Positions 35,194-48,960 of a stretch of DNA of 64,000 nt are shown in pieces. Position 1 is the first letter of the stretch, and each line of letters opens with the position of its first letter. A model generated the notes under the pieces. That model did no database searches and was not told the DNA's origin. It saw only the letters and a program-made list of their open reading frames with translations. This DNA comes from Davidsoniella eucalypti (lineage: Eukaryota > Ascomycota > Sordariomycetes > Microascales > Ceratocystidaceae), in assembly GCA_004009845.1 (NCBI GenBank), contig RMBW01000042.1, positions 248,001 through 312,000 on the forward strand, in the 5' to 3' direction. Both the position numbers and the translations under genes were made by a program.

Positions 35194-38100
35194 TTTTATG
35201 CAGTGCTACAGACAGACAGGAACAGTAGCAGTACAGTAGCAATTACTGTTCAATGAAGCTCCAACTTGTTCTTAGGGAAAGGGGGGATCGCGAGAAATGT
35301 TCACGGCAGGCAAAAAAAGTCACATAGACCAACGCCGATATCGTGAGGAAGAAGCTACCGATAAAGTCATCCAAAGCTTTGATTTATTTGTTTACTTTTT
35401 CATGCCTTGTTGTTCTTCCTCGTGGTTCTTTTTTGGGCTGTTGCTTGTTTGTCTAATTCTATATGTAAGCTGAAAAATGCTACAGCACTTGTCTTCTCCC
35501 GATCAGTGCTTTTGCTTAAATTTATTTTCCCTTAACACCATACTGTTATATGTTGTTTTCTGGTCAGTGTTATTTCTAGCCGGCCGAGGGGACAAAAATA
35601 CGGTGGAAACGTGACATCACAAGTCTTTGCCAAAATGGCATATTTTTATTATACTATTTTACTATGCACACGCTAGTAATCTTTCCTTGTATGGACGAGC
35701 TTCTATGTGGCTCTTCCGCGCCTTTTCTTTTTGGTCTTCGAGGGGTTAAATCTTGGTATATGATTTAAAGAAGCCAGCAGACGGCGCATTGAGACTCGGA
35801 TGGCCTGTTCACTTTTGTTGTTGTGGTCATAAATATGGCTACATATAGTATTAGATGCAACAACAACAATGCCGTGATATCATGGTGGCTCGAAATAGGA
35901 TGCCCAATGGTAAGTGGCATCTGTTCTGCCTCTTCACATATCGGACATCAATAGTCGCATTGTGCATACATGACATCTATAGCGCTGTAACATTACGACT
36001 GCCAAGTCCGGTTGGTACATGTAGACGACCAAGGTTCTGACAGCCATACTGTGTTAACGGTTACATACGTACATATGCACATTACATACATATCAAACCA
36101 ACACAAGCAGATGGACGCCAGGCACTTTGAGCGCATCAATTCCATATACAGAGATGCCAGCTATGCTCAGGCGGATGCTCAGATCGCACTATAAAGTGTA
36201 CTGATCTCATGAAAGCTCGAGGACAGACAACTCCTGGTAACGGCTCTCTTGGCATACAAGATAAGCTCAACCTTCATCTTCGTTCTCTAAACAACGATCC
36301 GCACCACCAGAACAGTATAGCGCTTGTTTGCTGTACGAAGTATCTCAAATCTCAGAGGGGAATTATGAGCACCTGGTCCAGTACGCCTGTTAGCTGCAGA
36401 TAGCACGGCGATGTACTCTTCTATGTGTTTGTCTGTACCTTTTAAAGCTGGAGATGAACAGGCCAGTTGACGATCTTTTACGCCTTTCTTGCGGTCTCTT
36501 TACTATTACCCAGGCTCACAGTTGAGGCTGTCAGAAGTCTCGCCTTCCCGGAGTATTTATTTTTGGGCTATCAAAGGCGGGTTGTTTGATTGGAGATAAA
36601 TTGTCGGAAGGGGACTTGCAGTATAGTCACGCCAAACAGTGTCCTTTGGGAATCTTTGTAGAGATCACGGGACATGACACGAGATATCGTACATGGAAAG
36701 GAACAGATGTTCTTCTTCCCGAGATGGTGACAAGTGCCGTTGAATTCCGAAGCAGGTACACCGCGGCTCGTGACCTAAGGCGAAGTCTTCTTTTCTAGCC
36801 GCTTTTGCTTGGCTGTCATGGCTCTTTGATCCCGAATAGACTCATTAACGGTATGTTCACCAAAGCGCCCGTTTCGAGTCGAACAGGTCGGTACTCGGGC
36901 CGAGCTTTTGCTGTTCTATCTAATAGTTTTTACACTTTGTATTTATGGTGCCTGTGCAGCAATATCTCAGACACAGATTCAGGACTGTCGTGAGCGATCA
37001 CAAGTCAAAAAGTCCCTTGTGGAAGCTGCCCGTTCACGATACGTTACCTGCTCTTTCAGAAGGCTCGAGGTTTTTGAGCAGCAAGCGATAAACAGTTCCT
37101 GTAAAGGTTTGGTGATGCACCAATCAATCACATTAGTCTCAGCACTGCTTCCAAGCCAAGAGATCAACAAACATCAGAATGCAGGATCTTGTTTCGGCGG
37201 CTAGCTCAAAAGGACTCGCACCAATACGGAGCTGGAAATGTACTAATTAGCACTCTGTGGACATGATATATCGTGTGTAACTATCACATCACTGCAGTCA
37301 CTAACCTGGCAGAAAACGAAGAGGAAATGTTTGTCTATTCCACTGGCCATAAATTCCAGCGCAAGGGAAATTAGAAAATATCAATGTGTAAGGGGAAAAG
37401 AGGGACGCTGTGTTTTCTAACCCTTTAGTTGTGCTAGGGCTTTAGCTAGATGGTATCGGAGTCGTTGCAGAGTTTCCACTACGAGAAACCACCACTATTC
37501 CCCCCCAATGTTTATCTCAGAGCATAGACCAACTAGCTAAGTTTTCATTTAGCAGCAAGAGACATGGTCAGAGTCCCAGATAATGAGCAGGACTCTACAA
37601 CTAGTTCGGTGGATAGGATCGAGATACGATGGCTCAAGTTGGCGTCTCAGGCCTGGTCATCAGTCTCTCCAGAACGCTCCAGAACAAGAACATGAGGCAT
37701 CAGAGAATCTGAAACTCGATGCTATCCCCAAAGTGTTCTTCCTACCAGTGTGTCACAGGGTGAACGAACGAACTAAGTAAGACGAGAGAATGGCAGTTCT
37801 CTTAGTCCATCCAATAAGAGAGACCGGTAGAGTAGAAGCCAATCCGCTAGCCAGAAACTAAGAAGCCAAAAGTAAACATCTCGCCATATCCCAGGGTTTG
37901 ATTCGCAGGTTTGAAGAAGAAGATAGAGAGAGAGAGATAAAGAGTGCCAATAAGGAGAGGGGCGTGCTCTCGAGGATCGCCGCCTCTTCAATCTCCATCT
38001 AAGCTAAGCGGTGCACCCTGTGCATATTTCACTGTAATGTGTGTGGCGGTCGGCCAGGTTCATGTTGTTTTTGTTTTTGTTGGTGTTTTTGTTATTATTG

Positions 38101-38220
38101 TCTGTCTGTCTGGGGTACTGTTTGTGTTGTATCAACAAAAGAAGTTCCTGCAGTAATGACTTGATTAGTCCAGTATTTTGTATTTTACTTGCCACTCTCA
38201 GTGCTATTCCTACTAGATAC

Positions 38221-38262
38221 ACTTCCACTGGCACTTCTACTGGCACTTCTACTGGTTATGTT
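38221..38262 (+). repeat. Short tandem repeat
   Basis: About three units of a 15-base pattern (actggcacttct-type) lie in tandem. No associated gene. Confidence 0.6.
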
Positions 38263-41200
38263 TGTTTGCCTTCTGATCTGTATATTTGCTATTTTCCTTC
38301 CCTCTACAGCAGCTGAGTTCTTTTGTCTCCTAGACTCCTCCATGTATCAAGAGTCATTGAGCGATCAAAGTTTGCTAGGCGGGTGTGCTGGTAAGTAGAA
38401 TAGCAGGGGCTCCTTTCACGTTCAGTTCCAAATACGAGAGACATTATACAAACTATTGGCTGCCATCAACTGTAATCGTTGTGTTTTTTGTTTGCCTTTG
38501 TAGATATCTCCAGTTAGGGTGTAAGGTCGCAAATAAGGAGGATTAATGGGATCGAGGTTAATCATCAAGGTCCACCACATTAGAATTAGCAGCAGCAGGC
38601 TCATTTCCAGAAATTGCAGCATAGCGCTCAGCTAATAGACATAATCAACATCTAGAACAATCCACTACTATAGTAGTAGAGGTTGAACATCGTGTATTAA
38701 TGGCGCAGGCCGGCAACCTACTCTATCACTGAGCCATCTCCTTCTGTCACTAGCGACCTTTTCTCTAGTGGCGGCAAACAAACAATACAGAAAAGAAACA
38801 GACTCAACTCTACTCAAGGCCTCGTTCTAATCCAGCATCCATCTTGTTTCGCATAACCTGAAACGATCAGTGAAGTGGATTAGCAGATGTGGGCGCAGCT
38901 AATTGCTTGCTTGCCAACTTTGCTGTCCAGTGAATGCTCTTCTCTCAGCTGATAGATATTGAAAACAACGCACCAGATACAAGTAGTTATAGGTAACGAA
39001 TTTATTGTTAGCCGGTTTGTTGCTGAAGAGCTGATCCTGGCCCATGTCAGGAAGGGGGGGTAGAAGCACAAGCAACAAGCAGAACCATTCGGTTGGGCAG
39101 GCTCATGTTTCCATAGCGGTTTGGACAAAACCATTAGAAGATCCAGTTAGTTCCCTTACAAGAACAGCCGAGTTCAGGGTCTGAAGAGCCGTGTTGCGAT
39201 GTGAGCGAGAATTTAGTTGCGCTCAGTTCCGCCTTGACACTCTCAATTTTGTTTTGTGTGCATCTGAAAGGAACTAGAAACGAGCCCATGGCCACTCTAT
39301 CTTGGGTTGTATGAGCAGGATGTCTGAGATAACTTGGATTCGGTGGGCCTGATACTAAACATATCGCTGCAAAGATTGGCATCTATCAAGCCAAGCCTGT
39401 CGAATCGAAAATATGCAGATGACAGCCATCCATCCCATCCAGCTATTTACATCGATATCTATACAGATACATTCAAGACTAGATCTTGCTCTGCGGACCC
39501 ATGGAAAATTAAAAACCCCCCCTGAGTTGATCAAGTCACACTGGCTCCGCCTCCCCTCCATGCTCTCAAGGGAGCTAACTCGCCAGCTTCTCTGTAAATA
39601 GCAGCATGTCGAGCAAGCAAACCATACAATGTGTGAATCCCTCTCCTCGGCGGAGAGACGACTAGAGCAGCTTGATGGAGGTGGTAGGAGATTTGTCCCC
39701 CTACCTAGGACGAAGCTTAACTCCTTACTTCACTAGCTCAGAGCACATTGAGTTCCTTCTAGATATTCCCGTAGGCTTTTGCCTTTTTGAAGGCCTAGAG
39801 AAGAAGAGGTCATGAATATGCACCAAGAACCCCAAAGTTGACGACAACATTTTTAGTCAAACCAAAGGGACCGGGGGGATAGAAAAATGGCGAGAAAACA
39901 AAGTGCCTACAGATTCAAGACTGTAGACTGTTTTGCACAGCATGGTTCGTAAATGGAGATAAATGGAGATAAATGGGAGAAGACTAGATTGAAAAGGCTG
40001 GCCAAGTGGCTTTGGCTTCATCAGAGATTAGTTTAAGAGGCTACGGGCTAAGAACTAAAAAAGAAGAGAAATTAAAAAAAAACTGCCCAAAAGGGAAACA
40101 TATGCTTTCAAGGCTGATCAATTAGAAGAGGCATGTTAAATTTTATGAGGCCAACCAATCAGAACGGCCTTCTGAGCCCCACAAAAAAAAGAAGATACGA
40201 AGAGAAACAACACCAAATTGTCTATCAAGACTTACGGTAATAGTTTGAATCACGTGAAACGCCCGCAGCAATTTGATATGTATGGTAGTGTCCCAAAGTA
40301 GGAAAATGGCAGGATTCCACAAGAGTGGACGCGCGTCCTTCTTTCGTTAAGCAACTTCTTCACCTAAACGCGCATAAAGGCAAAACAGGTAATTATCCCC
40401 AAATTTTCAAGCAGAAAATAAAGATTAAAATCTAAAAGATGCAGACAAAGTAACAGACAATCAATGCACAAGCTATGCCAATCAAGTCGAGCCAGATGCT
40501 CAGTTCAACAGTTCGTGATAGCGCCATCTCTGAAAAACATTTCTACGTGTGGAGATAGCCCAAGAAGCAAGGCGGAAGTTTCTCCGTACAAAATCTCGAC
40601 AAGACAGTTAGCTGGCTCATTTCTTCTGCAGCCGCCAAGACATGAATTTCTCTTTTTTTCTCTGTTGTTTCTTTCTTAGCGGTGTTGACATATGAGTGCG
40701 CCTATCTAGGCAAAGTCACATCTATATACTATATACTACTTATATGCATAGAACAACGTCCAGGTAAATGCGACTTGTCGGCTCGCACTGTAATATCTCA
40801 TCCATCATTCAATTCAGGCAGCGTGAATCTCAAGCTAGGAACTGCATTGCTTATAACATGTAAAGCATGAAGAATAACTATAGCATTCAACTTTTATGTT
40901 TTAATCTCCCGCAAGCATTGCGTGTTTGATTTTTAAGCCAGACAGACTCTAGCTGCCTTTATTCGGAGATCTTCCTACAAGGCAGAACAACCCCACGAGT
41001 GCGCCTTAGGAATTTGGGCTAATGTAAAGCATGCCATGCTATATAGCATGACATATTCTAGGTATATTCGAGTTGTACCAGAATAGATAGATAGCTGTCT
41101 ATCTATACTAACAAACGAATAGCCATTCTACGGTTCCTTGGGTCACCAAGCTTGTAAGTCGTTCTGCAGGGCTATGTTCCAGAAAACAACTACGTTTGAT

Positions 41201-44200
41201 CCCCTTTCTCCGTCAATCAGTTGAAGTGCTCCCAATAATAGCGTCATTCCTCGCCATGTCTACACCCCAGTCTGCTGTCATCGGTCTCGGAGGCACAGGA
41301 CAGCGGTTTCCTGAAACAAAAAGGAAAAAGCAACGAAATACTCCAACAAACAGTTAGTACAATATATATGCGACCCAGAAAAAAAAACCGCTAGCAGTGT
41401 TCTCTTCTAGCTCTTGATAGTCCATCGTGTTATAACTATATTCGTTCTCTCAAGGCGATCTAGATGGGTCGAGCGTTGCGCGTCGAGCACGCCACAAAAT
41501 ACCACCGCAGTATTGAAGAACGGCAGCTTACATTGTATGCATACTGTTACAATGCCTACATAGTCACACATCTTCTACTGTGGATCCGGTCTAGATAGCT
41601 ACACCAACTTGCCTACATTTGCTGGCTTTGCTACCGTATTTGGCCAATATTGTGAACAACAAATCAATGCAGATTGGATCTACGACAGGCGGCTAAGCAT
41701 CAAACAACATAATCTCTGTCTTGAGTTAACAAACTCATTGCAATCGTCATCAGATATGGACGTCCGGCAGATGGATGCCAATAACATCGTGGAGTCGCAT
41801 TTTCATCATGGTGATTTTCGTATCTAGCCAAGTCCGCCTTCGCCTAACAAAAAAAAAAAAAAAAAAGCGATCTAAGCATTCGTCCAAAAACAACAAACAA
41901 ATCATATTCTCAACCCTATAACTAACCCTACCATTGGGTACATTCTCTGTTTACTTTTCTTTTCCATTTTAGTCAGTTACTACATCTATATATTATTTTG
42001 AAACAAATATACACAAACTACAAACAATAGGCTTGATGCATAACAAAATTGGTTGTCAAACTGTCACAGTAGACAGCCCCTCTTGATGTAGCCAATATAT
42101 ACAATTTATTAGTATGGGAGAGAAATCGCGGTCAGATTTGATACAGCTAATATTGATTATTTGATTGCTCAAGGTCAGTGCTGCAACTGTTTTGGTAATC
42201 AATTACTTGTTTCCTGGGCTGCCATTATGATGTCAATGGGTTTGCTGACTGCCCAAAGAGAATACAGTTAATCCTGTCGCCTACGCTTAAGGGCCAAAAA
42301 GTTAGGAAACGTCGTTGTTTGCCAAGACAAAGGCTGTATGCAGCTATGCAGGAAGACGCTGCATGCCCAGATGCACAAATGTAAGCAAGCTTGCAGCTTA
42401 GTCCTACGCAACACAGCAGACCTAAGATATTATATCACTATTATATATTTAGAAAACTCTCGGGTTGCCATTTAGCCTGTTTGGTGTAAGAATTATCAAC
42501 AATAGATGCCGGCTCAGGCTTTGTGGGTAATAATAGAGAGTTACATGTAGAGAGACAACAGGTAATTCGAGACAACGAGAGACAACACGCCAACTGTGAA
42601 AAAAAAAATCCCACCATGTAACTCTAGAAAACGGCTCCCGACGCCGAGCCTCTTCTACGTACGTCGACCTTGATATCAAATGACTTGGGCAATACGAAGA
42701 GAAGGCTGACTCGCTCTCCAAGATGCAATATTCCCTGGAACTTCTATTGAATTTTGCATGGTACAACCCTAAATGCCGTTGTAATATTTTCACAGCTCTA
42801 GAGCTTAATCGGACATGCCATGGCCTAACTTTTGTCGATCAAGTTCTCTTCGGAGACTACCAAGTAAGAGCCAGGTAATTATTCGCTCAATAGATTGTTC
42901 TTGAAAAAAAAAATCTAACGGTAGAACAACAGGCACAGGGGGCTCAGTTACGCGAAATAGTCGGATCCATAATCCTTAGTATGCATACAGTTAACCCTGC
43001 GTTAACCCTTACATACAAATCATTTGCATGCCTGTTTTGTAACAAACCATGATGCAAAAAGAAGAATATTTTTTGAATTTCATACTGTGATAACGGCGAA
43101 CGGAGACTTGAAATCGCCGTTCTTTGCTTACTTGCATACTTTGTCTCACTAGGTACAAAGCACACAGCTTACCGACTTGCGTTTTTGCGACTCGAATGGT
43201 GAGAAGTCATATATGCAGTCGGACCCAAACTGTAGTGATATGTGGTAATGTACCCCACGGCCTAAAATCAGACATAAGAGCCTAAAACAACTGGTTAAGC
43301 CAAGCCGAGCCAAGTCAAGAAAAGCTAACTAAGAGAAAAGAGTGAGTACTCGGAAAATTTACCGTTCGTTTACGATCTGAGCTGAAGTCGAACGGAAACT
43401 AGTAAGTTCCGATAGTCACTTAAAAATCGCCTCCCTTGTAGTACAATTGTCGGCGAGTCGGCACCGAAAGGGTTTAATTTTTTTTTGTTGCCACTCTTCT
43501 CATTGTTTAGATAATAGTCTTACAATAAACACAGAGGCGTTCAACTAGTGAAGCGAAAAAAAAGCAAAGTAACTACATATGTAAATTGTGAAATCAGCAA
43601 GTTGTTCACAAGGCTGCAATTTGGTATGGACGAACCACTTGAAGCATTAGCTGATGAAAATAGTGATATCCAGCAAACGACGAGCCTAAAAAAGCGAAAC
43701 ACGCTTCATCGCATCCATAGTACGAAAGCTGAGTTACAGCCGGAAGGTTTCTCTATGAGACGATTTGAGCCGAAGTACCGGATATAAGTGCAGTGAAAGG
43801 CTGTTTAGCTTCTAACATCTTCTACATACGTCTTTGACACTTGCGATATATTTACATACTCAGCATTAGTAAGCAAGTATCTTAGCTGGCCCATAGATGC
43901 GATAAAAATACGTGGAAGCACTAGATAATGCGGGAAGATGAGAACCACGGATATAGACAACGCATTTCAGCGTAAACACGATTATTCAGTGCAAGATGGG
44001 TTTAGTTAGCCCCGAGAATTAGAAATCGGAAAGTACGCAAGGCAGTGTTAATATACAACTATGTGGATTCAAGATAGTCCCGTGATGACTTCAGTCAGAG
44101 GTTAATTACCATGTATCAGCTCGTAAAAAAAAAAAAAAAAAAAGAAGAAAAAATGAGGATAGGTATCAGCGTTTGATTATTAATTTGTTAATTCTTTAAT

Positions 44201-46739
44201 TTGTTAATTTATTTTCTGCACCAAGGCGAAGCACGTTGAATTGACCTGAAGCTAGAGGCGAATAAGTAGAAATAAACAACAGTCCAGCCCCAAGTTTGCT
44301 GGCTCGGGGCTCGTGTTCCTGGTGGGATGATTTTGTACTTGCCAAAAAGAAAAGAAAGAAAAAAGAAAGAAACCAAAAGTCTAGGCTAAATCACGTTTGG
44401 ATGGTAGACTTTGTACATTTTGTTTTTCTTTTATTTCGTCGATAAGCACTGTTCATCAGGTAGGCCCAAACTTGGTTTGCCATAACATCCCCTACAGCGC
44501 ATATCGAAGTAATTTTTTGTAGCCGGAAAATCAGAGTAGTCTTCGGTCCCGGCAGCCATTTAAAGACATTCTGCTTAGTCAAGAGTAACCAGATTTACCG
44601 ATTTAGGATAAGAGTATTCTGGATAAAGCGGCAGGTCCAAGTCTAGATTACGGTTAGGCTTATTTAGACACCTGGTGTTATGTTTCTTTTTGACTTGTTG
44701 TTAGTACAGCTACAATAGCACAGCCGCTTGTGATATGCCCTGGATCACAGCGCAACAATCCTTTTGAACAAGTCCATTGACTAATAATGCCGAGAACCAG
44801 AACACTCTTGTTCGTGGCAGAAAGTCCCGTTGGATGAGCCAAGGACAACACAAAAAAGCTTGATATAAACAAGGAAGGTGTAATTGAAGTCCAAACGTAC
44901 CTGTAGAACTAACCATGGCCTGGGCTCTGGCTAGACCAGATCCTTGAGACATGAGATCGCTGGATCTTGGACGAAAAGTGAGAATATGTGACATGAATTG
45001 TCTATGTCTCCGTGATATTTCCGAAGGGAAACATATGGAATACATTTTGGTTAGCCACTATTTCCACTATCAACAAGTTTGCTTCCACGAATTCTCCTTT
45101 TTCTTATTTTCACCGTGGCTCCGTTCCTGTCATAAGTAGTCAGAAAGCGGTATTCCGATACTGAAGAATATCAGACTGACAGCGATCATATTGGCGGATG
45201 AGACACACCACCTCCGGAGGGAGAGGGGCTTGTAAGATCGTAGCATTGTTACTCTATAGCATGGCTTTGTTTTGGGGGCAGAAAAAAAAAGAGAATTGTT
45301 TAGGTGCTTGAATCGGTTGTGTAGCGAGAAGAAGTTAAAACTTCATGCTATGCATTAATTAGGACATTCTCCCGGAATCTACAATATCACCTGGAACAAA
45401 GACTAAAGCACTAAAGGAACAGTGAAAACTCAACCAGTGATCGGCACTAACGCATCAAAATAATGGCTGAGGAGGCTGAAGACCATTTTAGCATAATATA
45501 TAATAATTTCGCTATGAGAGCAAAAATAAGTTGTAGAATGTTCGCTGCCATTAGAAGTCCTGATCTACCAGTGATGCTGCTACTGCCATCCGAACGATAA
45601 CATCAAGTACCCAAGTTTAGCTTAGGGCATATCCGCCGCTGTACTGGCCAAGTTAAGTACTGGTAGGGGTAAGGGCTGAGCGAACACCTGCATAACAAAG
45701 TTTGATTGATGTGATGGACCGGAGATGTTTTCTCAACTAGGAACTGGCACCGTTTAGAGTGTAACGCTATGATGCCACCGATCTCTTTTGTTCTTTCTTT
45801 CCACAAAGGTACCTACCAACTTGTCGCATTGTATTGTATGTATTGTAGCTTTGATTGCTAAGTCGGACTTGTGCCACCTGGGAGTTGCCTGTGTTAATGC
45901 TCCATAGAGTCTTTTGGGCCAGGTTTGCTGTTCCTTTGTACATTTCCAACACTGAAAATATGTGATTGCTCTGGCGTAGCAGTGCTGTCTAGCCATATGT
46001 ATGTATGTATGTGTACATATTTGTACATTAAGAACTTGATGATTGGCATCAAATGTTGTTTGCTCGTAAAAGCAAACAGCGTCTGCATGGCTGTTCATTT
46101 AGATGGAAGAGATCCCCGACGAAAAAGACAAAAAAACCCACACAAGAATACTCAGGAGACGATTATGGAAATATGAAGACTAGTGGGTAGATTCAACCAT
46201 AGTGGTTGGGATATTGAAGCAATCCAGAAGCAAGCAAAAAGTAGAAGGGGTTCGACGTCAGGATGTAACAACAGGCCTATGTAAATCGATAGGGAAGAGT
46301 ATATAAAATATACAACAATGGCTATAAGTATAATACACAGAATATAACAAAGATACAAGTCTTGTACTATGGCGGACAAACATCCCTGGAGAATGGATTG
46401 ATTGCCCTTGCCCCAAGCCCTTGAATAGTTTCCAGAAAGAGAAGACTGCTTGAAGTTTGGCTTCCATGTTGGATGACTTCACGATAAGCAAGCCCCATTT
46501 CTAGGGTATATCTAGGGTATGGGAAAATCCGTCAAAGGCTCGCTATGTTGCTGCTGCTTGTTGGTGTTTTGTACATTGTGCAATGCATGAATGAGAGCAG
46601 AATTCTCATATGCAATCTCAAACGACCAGGGACGGAGCACACAAACATGGATTACATAATACATGTATGAATCGGTACGGTATGTACTAACACATAGAAT
46701 ACAATAGCATGGCAAATTTGGGACTTCAGAACCGTCCTT

Positions 46740-46835
46740 TTATTAGTAGCTAGGGTTATAATGCCATTCTATAGTGGCTAGAGCTATAATGCCCTTTTAT
46801 TCTATTAGTAGCCAGACTTATTATACCAACAAGGC
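46740..46835 (+). repeat. Degenerate tandem repeats
   Basis: Three imperfect units of about 30-36 bases share (t)agt(a/g)gctag-g-ttataatgcc followed by cttttatt. Spacing and sequence are diverged. Origin unknown. Confidence 0.5.
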
Positions 46836-48559
46836 TATATGACCAAGAGCGGTTGATAGCACCGAGAGGGCGGGAGTTGTGAAGCAGAGGCCACCGCAAC
46901 TAGCTGTGGCTGGCTGTCGCGGCGTGCATAGTGTCCAATGTGGCACGAATTTGAATTTGATTGAGCCATCGATTAGTGCTGGATGCCAGCGAGCATTGAT
47001 CACGGTCAAAAGCAGTCATATAGCACCAGGGAGATATAGAGCTTCCTGCTCTACTCATAGCCATACCGAGGGCAAAGAGAAAGAAGAGGCTTGGGCTGGG
47101 GAGCAGCCAAAGAGAGACGGTCCGAGAAAGAGGAAAGAAAGTCTGTCCCAAGCTTCTTTAGATAGGAAAAAGACAAGAGAAGCATCGACGCTACATGGTA
47201 ACAATAACATCTACAGAAAATTACAGCTAGACACACACCAGAAGTGAAGTAACCTGAAAGACCATGCTCAACGCAGCACGTAGAATCGTGACTTTGAATA
47301 AGGATATCTTGGGTTACTTTATTTTATTTTATTACTTTTATTTATTTCACGTATTTTCTAAAAGCACGGCCGGCGACGGCGAATTGCACCAAAGCCGCTA
47401 GTTAGCTACTATGGCCCAAAAGCGAGACCTGAGACTATCCCAAAATCAAGATTGGATAGGCCAATGGCCACTATAAAAGCTTTAGCGCAGATCTACCTGC
47501 GACGGGTATCTTCATCTATTTTTTTCTTTTTTATAGTACAATGTGTACCTTCGTCTGATTGGCACCACCCTGCTATAATATAAGCATGGGTTGGCTCTAA
47601 CTAGGCCCTTTGGCTACTTTTTGTTCCTTTTTGTGTTGTTTGTTTACAGAGTAGATCTTTTGTACGGTTCTTTGTGCTGGGCTGGTCTGTAGTGAGTCTT
47701 TTTGGGGGTCGAGCGCCGACTGTAGTTGAACATAGTGAGCCAGCGATAGGCCTGGGTCGATTAATTTTAGCGCTGTTTGCATGATATCTAAGACGGATTT
47801 TACAGATCTGCAGCACCAAGTTGCAGCTAGCCTGATTTTTCTTTATAGGGCTCTTTGTATGGCCGTAGCACCCAAAACGCATACCGCAACAGGACTGTAG
47901 ATCGCTCACCTGTCTGGAGCAGCAGAACTAGTAGATCAAGTTCAGGCGTGCCTGAAGTTGGAAGCTGGACTATTTCGCTGCCGAGTACATTTGTACATTT
48001 GTCCATCTCGCTCTAGGTGTCGAGGATCTAGCTGCAGCATGTCAATGTCTTTTGCCATTTCTGGCTTTATCCGGTCCTGCATTTAGATGGGCGCGTATCG
48101 GTGCTGTATTGCATTGCTGCTGGCTGGTAATATTGCCGGAGTTGAAGACAAACACCGCTGTTGATGGCTTTATTGGCCTTCTGTTGGCCTACCCAAACGC
48201 TGTAGAGAAGTTGCTGATGGCTCTGGCGTCGTCATCCAGCCGCCCAGAGTGCCTGAAACGCCAAAAGAAGCAATCGCACGGTGCTAAACTGAGCCACTTC
48301 CGTGGCTATTCTGGCAGCTTTTGACGTGCGCTGGGGCAGACAGCGGCGGTTGGTGCCGCTTCGAGATGCCAGGCGGGTGCCAGCCAGCAGACGGGTAAAC
48401 TGCGGCAGCTGGCCAGCGTGGAAGCCAGCACAAGACGCCGTTTTGGCACCAGGTCTTGGAGGAGCTTACGCGGCCTGTTCCCCTTTCCACCAGAGAGCCA
48501 GGCCACCCCCCCCAGCTGTCGTTGTATCCACGCCCTGCCAGGCCCGGTCCTTTCATGGT

Positions 48560-48960
48560 CCGTTACAAGCCCCAATGGGCTCAGAATCTCAACGAAGGAA
48601 GGGAGCCGACACTCAAACCCAGGTTCCCATAACTCCTGCAGTTTCCCCGTGCGTTTTCTGTTTCTGGAGCGTCTTCTCTTTTAATTCTTCGCTTTCCCTT
48701 CGCTTCAGGTTCCAAGTCTTTCACCATCTTCTCTCCCATCACCATCTTAGATTTGCATCTTCGTTTTTCGCCTTCTTCTATATCGGCACAGCTTTCGTTG
48801 TTCCGTCCAGTACCTCCTCCTTCATCTTCTACCACCAATCCGCCATCAATACATATAGCACTTCTGCGCCGCTTCCATTCGCCTCTCGACCTTCGCCTTC
48901 GATCGCACTTGTTATTTCTTTTTCAGTCTATCTTCTTCAGCCCCACATACAACCGCCTCC
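48560..48960 (+). promoter_or_regulatory. Pyrimidine-rich 5' leader of the bZIP gene
   Basis: The 400 bases before the bZIP ATG are rich in C/T tracts, as in transcribed leaders of strongly expressed filamentous-fungal genes. The transcription start cannot be fixed by eye. An upstream intron or short upstream frames are possible. Confidence 0.4.

Larger units (their letters stand above)
33157..48960. other. Long gene-poor interval, 15.8 kb
   Basis: I find no open frame with a recognisable domain, signal peptide or convincing splice model. Contents seen: a 28-nt tandem duplication and a coding relic (34985-35193), simple repeats (38221-38262, 39955-39985), homopurine/A tracts (41849-41867, 44126-44143), degenerate repeats near 46740-46835, and a GC-richer pyrimidine-rich tract at about 48300-48960 that belongs to the bZIP promoter and leader. 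Long non-coding RNAs or decayed transposons cannot be excluded by eye. Confidence 0.55.

Noticed and set aside
38041..38316. Frame with apparent multiple membrane helices
   Set aside because: Hydrophobicity arises from a T/G-rich simple sequence (gtttttgtttttgttggtg); no start context or homologue.
38660..38750. Minus-strand GGAGATGGCTCAGTGATAGAG, like a tRNA acceptor and D-arm
   Set aside because: No complementary 3' acceptor, anticodon stem mismatched and no T-arm stem.
48052..48575. Open frames upstream of the bZIP gene on both strands
   Set aside because: GC-rich promoter/leader sequence without protein-like features; no domain recognised.
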